64,000 bases of DNA from Spisula solida. Its lineage: Eukaryota > Mollusca > Bivalvia > Venerida > Mactridae. Made by a program: the position numbers and the translations under genes. Position 1 is the stretch's first letter. Every line of letters starts with the position of its first letter. Location of the stretch: positions 41,036,551 to 41,100,550 of the forward strand of contig OX365945.1 of assembly GCA_947247005.1 (NCBI GenBank). The letters are read 5' to 3'. Positions 42,078 through 53,700 of the stretch are shown here, piece by piece. The notes beneath the pieces were generated by a model, which was given only the letters and a program-made list of their open reading frames with translations, was not told the DNA's origin and made no database searches.

Positions 42078-42214
42078 CCCAAGTCCAAGCTATCGAAAAG
42101 CAGAATGAATTAGTTTCAGCAATCAAAAAGCTGAATACGTGTGTAACGAGCTGCGTAACTGAATGCCTCAACAAGGTTGAGTCCGAGATTTTCGGGGTTT
42201 TGCTCTCGCCGAAA
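42078..42214 (+). other. Exon-like open segment of unknown function
   Basis: Between an acceptor-like GACTATAG and a good donor AAAGTGAGT the frame reads AQVQAIEKQNELVSAIKKLN then a CVTSCVTEC motif and VESEIFGVLLSPK. The helical, Cys-spaced composition looks protein-like, and the codon use is unlike the surrounding DNA. I do not recognise the family and see no neighbouring exon; it may be a fragment of a mobile-element gene. Confidence 0.25.
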
Positions 42215-42693
42215 GTGAGTAGTTCGCTATTACAGCATGCTACCCGATGATAGATGAAGGTCTAGGTACAATGTACCATAGACAATTATTTGTCTAGTTT
42301 TTATTGTTTTTGAACGACGCGTGTGTTCGATATCGCAAACAAATGTTACCTCCGCGTTTCTTTTTCGTTTCAGTATATAGTTCATGATGCTACATGAACC
42401 AAACTTACTGATTTCTAATTGGCGTTACAAGTTCCGTCATTAAAATGATGCTGACATTGCATGTTTTGATATTTACATGGATTGTTGCGGCTACTGGAGA
42501 TAACGTCCGACGACGAAGTGCTGACTTTTAATTACACATGTATGCCCAAACAACCAAGTGCTGCATTCGTGGTTACGTGGTAAGCATGTGACGTTTAAAG
42601 GAGAAGAGGAGAACTAAGGGAAATTTGCAGAAAATCACCGATGTAACTCAGATGTCGTGTGTCCATCGGTTTTCAGTTCCGACATATTATATC

Positions 42694-42811
42694 CACAGGT
42701 AACTGTATCAGTGACTGTGTGGTCAATTTCCCGTGTTATAAACCTTTCTAAGATATTATAAATTTTATTTTTATTTTTGTTTACTCTTTATTAATGATAC
42801 AGTTACCTGTG
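42694..42811. mobile_element. 118-bp hairpin element
   Basis: Perfect 17-bp inverted repeats CACAGGTAACTGTATCA and TGATACAGTTACCTGTG bound 118 bp. The right half recurs at 43255-43345 and 43975-44075, where the left repeat is lost. Confidence 0.65.
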
Positions 42812-42886
42812 ATTATATCTATATGAAAACAGTACAAATCTCCGGCGGAACTGAGAAGCGGTGTATCGATATCACTACTAAATGTC

Positions 42887-43110
42887 GCTGGTTTAGAATT
42901 AGAAGGTCGCAAGTACTACCTACGACCTTATAATACTCATGCATATTTGAAATCTGCATCACAAGGCGCTTCTTATCAGCCTATTTTTATGACAATCGGA
43001 AGTGGTCATTTTGACCAAACTTAAGTTTAAAAAGCTTGTTTTTCCATAAGTAAAGAGTAGTTTTCAGACACTGCTTTCTTGTCTTCTCAAAATATTGATA
43101 ATTTCACGGC
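42887..43110. mobile_element. MITE, family GCTGGCTTAGAAT (copy 3, right end lost)
   Basis: TCGCTGGTTTAGAATTAGAA, GGTCGCAAGTACTACCTACG and the interior GTTTTTCCATAAGTAAAGAG match 8757-9006; the right terminal repeat is missing. Confidence 0.6.
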
Positions 43111-43149
43111 CCTACTGTTTATTTTTATTCTATATTTCTTTTACCATTA

Positions 43150-44078
43150 TCAAGATGAAGCTCTCTACTTTCTGGATATGCAAATACAAAATGTATATGA
43201 TTTAAAATAATACCCGTATTAACGAAATTTTTATAAAAACAAAATGCACCTCATTGACTGTCTGGTCAATTTCCGTGTTATAAACCTTTCTAAGATAACA
43301 TAAATTTTATTAAAATATTTTTTAACTCTTTATCAATGATACAGTTACCTGCGCTTATTACGAGAAAAACTGCAACTATTCTATTCCTAGATGCACTATG
43401 TTGCCGATCCTCCATAGACAAAACACTGGCATCATAATTAATGTTTGATGCGTTTGATATTCACTTTACAGATTAACGACCCTAGTTTTAATATTTATTG
43501 ACATGCAGTCGATTTCCTGAACAGTTGTGTGAGATGCAGACATTACTGGAAACATTACATGAACTTCAGGTAGTGCTGTAGTACTTTGATTATTAGCGTC
43601 ACATGACTCGTGACAAACTACAAACTGGCAACATGCGCTTCACATGATGGGTCTAACCCACTTTATTTTTTGATGATTGACTGTAACCCCTGTCCGGACC
43701 CCTCCTCTGTACTCGCGCGTGGTCAACATTTTCACTACTGGTTTTAAGTACGGTAACGAGATGATAAATTTACTCAGCTAAAAGAACATAACAAAGATGA
43801 TTTAGAAAGTGATATCACGCTCTATGGGTTTATTTTCTTATTTATTGACGGATTTTTACAATATTGATATCAAATTAAAGACGAAGCTCTCTAGTTTCTG
43901 ATTATGTATTAATATTTAAAATAACACCCACCAGAATTAATGAAATGTTTATTCAAAACAAACTGCACCTCAGTGACTGTGTGGTCAATTTCCCGTGTTA
44001 TAAACCTTTCTAAGATATAAATTTTATAGAATTTTTTTTTGTTTAAACTCTTTATTAATGATACAGTTACCTGTGGTA
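43150..44078. repeat. Duplicated ~200-bp segment upstream of GCH1
   Basis: 43150-43345 and 43862-44078 share GAAGCTCTCTA, ATTTAAAATAA(T/C)ACCC, AAACAAA(A/C)TGCACCTCA, GGTCAATTTC and AATGATACAGTTACCTG in order, at about 80-85 percent by eye. Each contains the hairpin-element right half. The second copy ends about 330 bases before the GCH1 ATG. Confidence 0.65.
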
Positions 44079-44323
44079 AATTTGTGTGCCTAGTAAAATT
44101 GTACACACTAATACAATTCTCCGACGCATTTATAAAAGGCTGGCGTGATTAGATTGGTTATACCCTGTTTAGTGGTACATGTATACATAGTACCCGTCTA
44201 CGCCCCCGATTTTTCTACTTTCGTTTCAGATATTAAAAAAATGACACGCCCCCTTAAGAATTTCAACGAATAATATCGTTTGTTGCTCTGATTATTGACC
44301 TTTGTCACCCACGTTGTGTATTT

Positions 44324-44372
44324 CACGTGACTTTTCTTTATATAAATAGACAACCACATGCTTTAACTGTCA
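44324..44372 (+). promoter_or_regulatory. GCH1 core promoter: E-box and TATA box
   Basis: TATAAATA at 44341-44348 in the context TTTATATAAATAGA predicts a start of transcription near 44370, leaving a 5' UTR of about 35 bases before the ATG at 44406. A CACGTG E-box lies at 44324-44329, 11 bases upstream of the TATA box. Inferred from motifs only. Confidence 0.6.
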
Positions 44373-44405
44373 TCGTATAAACGAACGAGTATCGGCAAAG
44401 ACAGA

Positions 44406-44733
44406 ATGGATTTTGCTGCAAATAGTGTAGATATGAACGATACGAGTGGGAATATAAGACAAGAGACAGACAGAGAAATGGAAGAAAAGTTTAAAGTGTT
44501 GACCACAAGTAAATCCGTGGATGGAGATCATAAATTTTCATCTGGTAAAAAACAGTCTAAAGTTGACAAGGAGGCAAAATATGAAACTGCTGTTACTGAC
44601 ATTTCTACTCATTATAAAGCAGTTTTAGGTGCATTAGGTGAGGATACAGAGAGACAAGGCTTGTTGAAAACCCCGGAACGTGCAGCTAAAGCTATTATGT
44701 TCTTTACTAAAGGTTACAGAGAAAATATATCAG
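44406..44733 (+). CDS. GCH1: GTP cyclohydrolase I exon 1
   Basis: Starts at the first ATG after a well-placed TATA box: [17 protein letters not shown]..., a variable acidic/basic N-terminal arm. The catalytic core then begins: [39 protein letters not shown]. Ends one base into the codon after ENIS at GTAATT. An in-frame ATG at residue 10 is a less likely alternative start. Confidence 0.93.
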
Positions 44734-47700
44734 GTAATTATATAAACTATGTCTGAACACATTACTTGTACAATTTGTCTTCTGTTCTTAACATTTTTAG
44801 AAATCTAAATTTTTATCATTTCAGTATTCCTTATGTGTTGCTTGTTTTTATTGTATTCACTTCTATTAGAGTTATTTTAGTTGAAATGATCATTGATAAT
44901 TTAAGTTGTAAATTTATACCTTGAATATTAGTTTGGAAACTGTAATACATGTATGTTGAAAATGTATAGTCAGCAAAGTATAATCATAATCATTGATGGA
45001 TTTAACTCTCAAATGTGAACATGAATGAATTAGACACTTTAAATAATTAGAATATATCAAAACAATTAAATAGCAAATAAATCTTAATCTATTTACAGGC
45101 AGTTAAGTGTACTAGATATATAACTCATTGTTTGAGCTATATCAAGTGAAATACACTCATAACTATGTAAATTTTAATTACCTATGATGACAATTAACTA
45201 TGATATAGTTTCAAATACATACATGTTTACATCTTCTTTCATTACTGTTAAACATTATTTTCATACTGGCTGTAAACTAGGTGTTGAACACAAATCTGTC
45301 AAGTTGTTAACGTTGACACATTAGTTGTTCACAGTTTGTGTAGGTTCAGGTATATCACTACTCGACATAAGTCATGTATATCACTGTACTTGTATTACAA
45401 TAAAAGCATAATATAATATTGGTTATCTTCATTAATAAGTATTGATCTATAGTATATAGTGTATAATGGTAAATTTGGCTTAACTTCAGCACATAAACAA
45501 GTCACATTACATTAAGACAAGTACTCCGCTGATCCGTCCATGGTTTATATTTTCAACATAATAAATTAAGCATAATTAAGATGTTTAAAATAACCCACAA
45601 TACAACCAAACTTGTGTTACTGTTCACCAGAATGAATCAACCACCAGTTCTGTCTTAATCAAGCGGCCTATATCATTAAATCGCTGGCTTAGAAATAGAA
45701 CTACTTATGACCTTATAAGACTCATGTGAATGCATATTTGAAATCTGCATCTCAAGGCACTTCTTATGAGCCTATTTTCATGAAAAAGTTTAAAAAGCTT
45801 GTTTTTCCATACGTACATGTATAGAGTAGTTTTCAGACAGTTTTTTCTTGTTTTCTCCAAATATTGATTTTGTACTTACGACCGTCTAATTCTAAGCCAG
45901 CGAAATATTGGATATTTGTTGATTTTTGCCATATTGGCAATTATATCGGAATTTTATTTCTAAGAGTGATCACAGAAAAAAACATTTTCATGAGTGATGT
46001 AGCCAAGAGTGAAAATTTAATTTTCTGTGATCACTAAATTTGACCTTTCATAAAAAATCTACAAATTTTCTATTTATTGTATTGCTTTAATTTATCTTAA
46101 AATGGTACAGTAATTGACTTAGTTGGGAAAATCCCAATTATGACATCTTAATGACGTTTACAAAAAGATTATACAAGACATATTTATCCGTTTTGCAGGA
46201 TAAAAAGTAACATGTTATATAAAATTTCCTATATATAGAAATATAAACTAAAATATAAAGGGCTGTTTTCAAAAACAAAACTATCAGACATGAGTAGTTT
46301 ATTCATTATGCTCAATGTTCTAGATCACAAACATGAGTAGTTTATTCATTATGCTCAATGTTCTAGGTCACATACATGAGTAGTTTATTCATTATGCTCA
46401 ATGTTCTAGGTCACATACATGAGTAGTTTATTCATTATGCTCAATGTTCTAGATCACATACATGAGTAGTTTATTCATTATGCTCAATGTTCTAGATCAC
46501 ATACATGAGTAGTTTATTCATTATGCTCAATGTTCTAGATCACATACATGAGTAGTTTATTCATTATGCTCAATGTTCTAGATCACATACATGAGTAGTT
46601 TATTCATTATGCTCAATGTTCTAGGTTACATACATGAGTAGTTTATTCATTATGCTCAATGTGCTAGATTACAAACACGAGTAGTTTATTCATTATGCTC
46701 AATGTTCTAGGTTACATACATGAGTAGTTTATTCATTATGCTCAATGTTCTAGATCACATACATGAGTAGTTTATTCATTATGCTCAATGTTCTAGATCA
46801 CATACATGAGTAGTTTATTCATTATGCTCAATGTTCTAGATCACATACATGAGTAGTTTATTCATTATGCTCAATGTTCTAGATCACATACATGAGTAGT
46901 TTATTCATTATGCTCAATGTTCTAGATCACATACATGAGTAGTTTATTCATTATGCTCAATGTTCTAGGTTACATACATGAGTAGTTTATTCATTATGCT
47001 CAATGTGCTAGATTACAAACACGAGTAGTTTATTCATTATGCTCAATGTTCTAGATCACATACATGAGTAGTTTATTCATTATGCTCAATGTTCTAGATC
47101 ACATACATGAGTAGTTTATTCATTATGCTCAATGTTCAAGATCACATACATGAGTAGTTTATTCATTATGCTCAATGTTCTAGATCACATACATGAGTAG
47201 TTTATTCATTATGCTCAATGTTCTAGATCACATACATGAGTAGTTTATTCATTATGCTCAATGTTCTAGATAACATACATGAGTAGTTTATTCATTATGC
47301 TCAATGTGCTAGATTACAAACACGAGTAGTTTATTCATTATGCTCAATGTGCTAGATTACAAACACGAGTAGTTTATTCATTATGCTCAATGTTCTAGGT
47401 CACATATATGAGTAGTTTATTCATTATGCTCAATGTGCTAGATTACAAACACGAGTAGTTTATTCATTATGCTCAATGTGCTAGATTACAAACACGAGTA
47501 GTTTATTCATTATGCTCAATGTTCTAGGTCACATACATGAGTAGTTTATTCATTATGCTTAATGTGCTAGATTACATACATGAGTAGTTTATTCATTATG
47601 CTCAATGTTCTAGATTACATACACAAGTAGTTTATTCATTATGCTCAATGTTCTAGATCACATACATGAGTAGTTTATTCATTATGCTCAATGTTCTAGA

Positions 47701-50700
47701 TCACAAACATGAGTAGTTTATTCATTATGCTCAATGTTCTAGATCACATACATGAGTAGTTTATTCATTATGCTCAATGTTCTAGATCACAAACATGAGT
47801 AGTTTATTCATTATGCTCAATGTTCTAGGTCACATACATGAGTAGTTTATTCATTATGCTCAATGTTCTAGGTTACATACATGAGTAGTTTATTCATTAT
47901 GCTTAATGTGCTAGATTACATACATGAGTAGTTTATTCATTATGCTCAATGTTCTAGATTACATACACAAGTAGTTTATTCATTATGCTCAATGGACAAA
48001 AACATACATGTACAAAATGGTACATAATTTAAGCAAAAAAATCTAGACAATGATGGGATTTGAACTCGGATACAGTGATATGTACACTTTTTTCAAAATA
48101 CGACTTACAAAAGTGTGATTGCCATAAGGCCTATAGGGCCCTTAAAGGGTCATATAATGTATTAATGATGTTAGAGTTTAGTCCTGACACACCTGTATAT
48201 GGACAGATTCTAGTTAAGTATAAAGAAAGTGTACCATTTTATTTATATGGATGTTGCTTTTGTAGTTTATATAGAGTTCAAACTGATAATTTGCTTTGTG
48301 TTTATATCTAACAATGTCAGAAGATTGTACTGGACAGAATATTGGTAGTCTGGACTTGGTTAGATTGTACAGTATAATCATAGTACTGAGGTCTGGTCCT
48401 CTTGTATCGTACCAAGTTGCTGTTTAATGCAATTGTATTTGATTTTAAAATGGTTAGGGGGAATTTAATTACAGCAAGTTTAATTTAGGTGACCCCAAGT
48501 CCACATAAATCAGGCGATCTCAGGTACACTTAGTTCAGGTGATCTCAGGTGCACTTAGTTCAGCTGATCCCAAGTACACTTAGTTCAGGTGATCTTAGGT
48601 ACACTTAACTCAGCTGATCCCAAGTACACTTAGTTCAGGTGATCTCAGGTACACTTAATTCAGCTGATCCCAAGTACACTTAGTTCAGGTGATCTTAGGT
48701 ACACTTAGTTCAGGTGAGCTCAAGCACACTTAATGCAGTTGATGCCAAGCACACTTTATTCAGGTGATCTCAAGCATACTTAGTTCAGGCGATCTTAAGC
48801 ACACTTAATTGAGGTGATCCCAAGTACACTTAATTCAGTATACTTAATTCAGGTGATCCCAAGTACACTTAATTCAGTATACTTAATTCAGGTGATCCCA
48901 AGTACACTTAATTCAGGTGATCCCAAGTACACTTAATGCAGGCGATATTAAGCGCACTTAATTCAGGTTATCCCAAGAACACTTAATGCAGATGATCCCA
49001 AGCACATTTAGTTCAGGCGATCCCAAGCACACTTAATTCAGGTTATCCCAAGAACATTTTATGCAGGTGATCCCAAGCACATTTAGTTCAGGTGATCCCA
49101 AGTACTCTTAATACAAGTGACCAGTCTGAATGTCTGACACATTTGTCAGTCTGAATGTCCGACACATTTGTCAGTCTCAATGTCCGACACATTTGTCAGT
49201 CTCAATGTCCGACATGTTTACAGTCAGAATGCCTGACACTTAGAGTGGCCAACATGATTTTAAAACTTTCGGGATGTCGAATATAATGGTGGGTGGAACT
49301 GTCAATTACTAAAACATGTATGAGTATTATACTTGTAACAATAGTAGCCTGACTCATTAAACTCAGCAGCTAAATTATGGACCTGTCAATACTCCATTAA
49401 AGTTATATCATGTTTCAAGTCGTTGTGGAATAGAAAACTGTATACAAGTAAATCACTTGTTTTCACATGTCCGAATTGATAACAGTCATTTAAGTAAGAG
49501 TACTATTAAGTGTCATGTACTAACTGACCTGCCAGAAAGTGTCATGTACTAACTGACCTGCCAGAAAGTGTCATGTACTAACTGATCTGCCAGAAAGTGT
49601 CATATACTAACTGACCCGCCAGGAAGTGTCATGTACTAACTGATCTGCCAGGAAGTGTCATGTACTAACTGACCTGCCAGGAAGTGTCATGTACTAACTG
49701 ACCTACCAGGAGGTGTCATGTACTAACTGACCTACCAGGAAGTGTCATGTACTAACTGACCTGCCAGGAAGTGTCATGTACTAACTGACCTACCTGGAAG
49801 TGTCATGTACTAACTGACCTACCAGGAAGTGTCATGTACTAACTGACCTGCCAGGAAGTGTCATGTACTAACTGACCTACCTGGAAGTGTCATGTACTAA
49901 CTGACCTGCCAGAAAGTGCCATGTACTAACTGACCTACCTGGAAGTGTCATGTACTAACTGACCTACCTGGAAGTGTCATGTACTAACTGACCTACCTGG
50001 AAGTGTCATGTACTAACTGACCTGCCAGAAAGTGTCATGTACTAACTGACCTACCTGGAAGTGTCATGTACTAACTGACCTACCTGGAAGTGTCATGTAC
50101 TAACTGACCTACCTGGAAGTGTCATGTACTAACTGACCTGCCAGGAAGTGTCATGTACTAACTGACCTACCTGGAAGTGTCATGTACTAACTGACCTGCC
50201 AGAAAGTGCCATGTACTAACTGACCTGCCAGGAAGTGACAATTGCAATCATTAAACAATTATCATAGTCTATACCTGTCACACATACATCATAAATATCT
50301 TACCATGTGGACTGCAAAGTATCTGGTTAAAGGTGCCAGGAAGCTGTGTAGCGGTGCTAAATAAGAGTTAGGTGCACTCCTGCAACGATGGACATGCCTG
50401 TATCTAATGTCTCTCTCCCTTTGGCACCAGACATACCTGTATCTAATGTCTCTTCCTTTGGCACCAGACATGCCTGTATCTAATATCTCTCTCCCTTTGG
50501 CGCCAGACATGCCTGTATCTAATGTCTCTCTTCCTTTGGCGCCAGACATGCCTGTATCTAATGTCTCTCTCCCTTTGGCGCCAGACATGCCTGTATCTAA
50601 TGTCTCTCTCCCTTTGGCACCGGACATACCTGTTACTAATGTCTCTCTTCCTTTGGCGCCAGACATGCCTGTATCTAATGTCTCTCTCCCTTCAGTGCCT

Positions 50701-53700
50701 GACATGCCTGTATCTAATGTCTCTCTTCCTTTGGCGCCAAACATGCCTGTATCTAATGTCTCTCTTCCTTCGGCGCCAGACATGCCTGTTTCTAATGTCT
50801 CTCTCCCTTTGGCGCCAGACATGCCTGTATCTAATGTATCTCTCCCTTAGGTGCCTGACATGCCTGTATCTAATGTCTCTCTCCCTTTGGCGCCAGACAT
50901 ACCTGTATCTAATGTCTCTTTCCCTTTGGTGCCTGACATGCCTGTATCTAATGTCTCTCTCCCTTCGGTGCCAGACATGCCTGTATCTAATGTCTCTCTT
51001 CCTTTGGCGCCAGACATGCCTGTATCTAATGTCTCTCTCCCTTTGGCGCCAGACATACCTGTATCTAATGTCTCTCTCCCTTCGGTGCCTGACATGCCTG
51101 TATCTAATGTCTCTCTTCCTTTGGCGCCAGACATGTCTGTATCTAATGTCTCTCTTCCTTCGGCACCAGACATGCCTGTATCTAATGTCTCTCCCCCTTT
51201 GGCGCCAGACATGCCTGTGTCTAATGTCTCTCTCCCTTCGGTGCCTGACATGCCTGTATCTAATGTCTCTCTCCCTTTGGGGCCAGACATACCTGTATCC
51301 TATGTCTCTCTCCATTCGGTGCCTGACATGCCTGTATCTAATGTCTCTCTCCCATTGGCGCCAGACATACCTGTATCTAATGTCTCTCTCCCTTCGGTGC
51401 CTGACATGCATGCATCTAATGTCTCTCTTCTTTTGGCGCCAGACATGCCTGTATCTAATGTCTCCCTTCCTTCGGTGCCAGACATGCCTGTATCTAATGT
51501 CTCTCTCCCTTTGGCGCCAGACATGCCTGTATCTAATGTCTCTCTCCCTTCGGCGCCGGACATACCTGTATCTAATGTCTCTCTTCCTTTGGCGCCAGAC
51601 ATGCCTGTATCTAATGTCTCTCTTCCTTTGGCGCCAGACATGCCTGTATCTAATGTCTCTCTCCCTTTGGCGCCAGACATGCCTGTATCTAATGTCTCTC
51701 TCCCTTCGGTGCCTGACATGCCTGTATCTAATGTCTCTCTTCCTTCGGTGCCAGACATGCCTGTATCTAATGTCTCTCTTCCTTCGGCGCCTGACATGCC
51801 TGTATCTAATGTCTCTCTTCCTTTGGCGCCAGACATGCCTGTATCTAATGTCTCTCTTCCTTCGGCACCAGACATGCCTGTATCTAATGTCTCTCCCCCT
51901 TTGGCGCCAGACATGCCTGTGTCTAATGTCTCTCTCCCTTCGGTGCCTGACATGCCTGTATCTAATGTCTCTCTCCCTTTGGCGCCAGACATACCTGTAT
52001 CTAATGTCTCTCTCCCTTCGGTGCCTGACATGCCTGTATCTAATGTCTCTCTTCTTTTGGCGCCAGACATGCCTGTATCTAATGTCTCTCTTCCTTCGGT
52101 GCCAGACATGCCTGTATCTAATGTCTCTCTCCCTTTGGCGCCAGACATGCCTGTATCTAATGTCTCTCTCCCTTCGGCGCCGGACATACCTGTATCTAAT
52201 GTCTCTCTTCCTTTGGCGCCAGACATGCCTGTATCTAATGTCTCTCTTCCTTCAGCGCCAGACATGCCTGTATCTAATGTCTCTCTCCCTTTGGCGCCAG
52301 ACATGCCTGTATCTAATGTCTCTCTCCCTTCGGTGCCTGACATGCCTGTATCTAATGTCTCTCTTCCTTCGGCGCCAGACATGCCTGTATCTAATGTCTC
52401 TCTCCCTTCGGCACCAGACATGCCTGTATCTAATGTCTCTCTCCCTTCAGGGGCTTTCTATCAGTCTACCCCTCCGGCCAGATCATGCTGTATCTGCACT
52501 GGTAGAAGATGCACTTGCACCCTTGTGGCTGCAAAACTATATGTAAAGCACCTTTGAATGTGTGTGTCACATAAAAAGGGTGCTATGTAAATCTGGTATC
52601 TTATTATTTTATGGTATGTGGCTGCTTCAAGTAGTATGTGACTGTTAAATACTGGTATATTTCATAGAAACAATAACATGTTTGATTCAACTATATTAGC
52701 TTCTTATCACAGATGCTTGCTTAATCCAGATGACCTCTAAACACTGGTTTAATTGACTATTGTGGAAATAAAAATAATAAAAAATTCCCGGCCTCTTGTT
52801 ATTTTGTTTCAGTATTTTATTTGTTGATTTTGTAGTTGCTGAATTATGTAGTTAACCTGCATGAATTCTAACATTGTCTGATACCCTGGAGTTATAACAG
52901 TTGTTTCATATTCTATGAGTAAAGATGTTCAGTCTGTTTTTAAATACAAGAGTAAACCTCAATAATAAGACCATCCTTGGGACCCATGTTAAAAAGTTGG
53001 TCATGTACTGAGGCTGAATAAATAATAGTGTGAACAGTGAAAATTGGCTTGAAAACTGCTCTCTTAAAATGGTCGTATTATTAAGGTGGTTTTTGAGTGA
53101 GGTTTTACTATTCTTTCAGTCGCCTCACCATATCGAGTTGATGAGGCTGTGTGGAGGGGTATGTATGCATGATCAGTATGCTCGCTTCATTTACATTTGG
53201 TTTGTTTCTAAGATTTTTATGGGTTATTTTTTTTTCCTTATAAAAGTATTCATTTGATTTCCCAGTATATTATAGTCAGCTGTGTTGTTGTATTATTTTA
53301 CCTGACATAAGTTAATTAAATGCTATAAGTTTTTATAAGGAAATAAAGGATCTGTTACAAGTTTTCTTCGGAGATCAACGTTTCTTATGTGAGTCTAGAA
53401 AACAAAGGTTATCAAGCGGCAAGCTTTTTAATTTGTTTTCTTGACGAGTTTAAGAAATGTTGATCCCAAAGACAACAAGTGGTGGATTCTTTTTATCACA
53501 TTTGTATAGTAACCACGACAAAACAACGTCAGAAATAACGAGTTTAAGCTGATGACGTTACGTTTTCGCGCCTGGTGACGTCACACATTTGTTATCTCAT
53601 GTGTTGGAGAACGTTGTTCCATCATTTGTTCTCATATGGAAGATCACAGTATTTATGTGATAATATTATTTACGCTTTATTGACAAAATATTTTAAGCCA

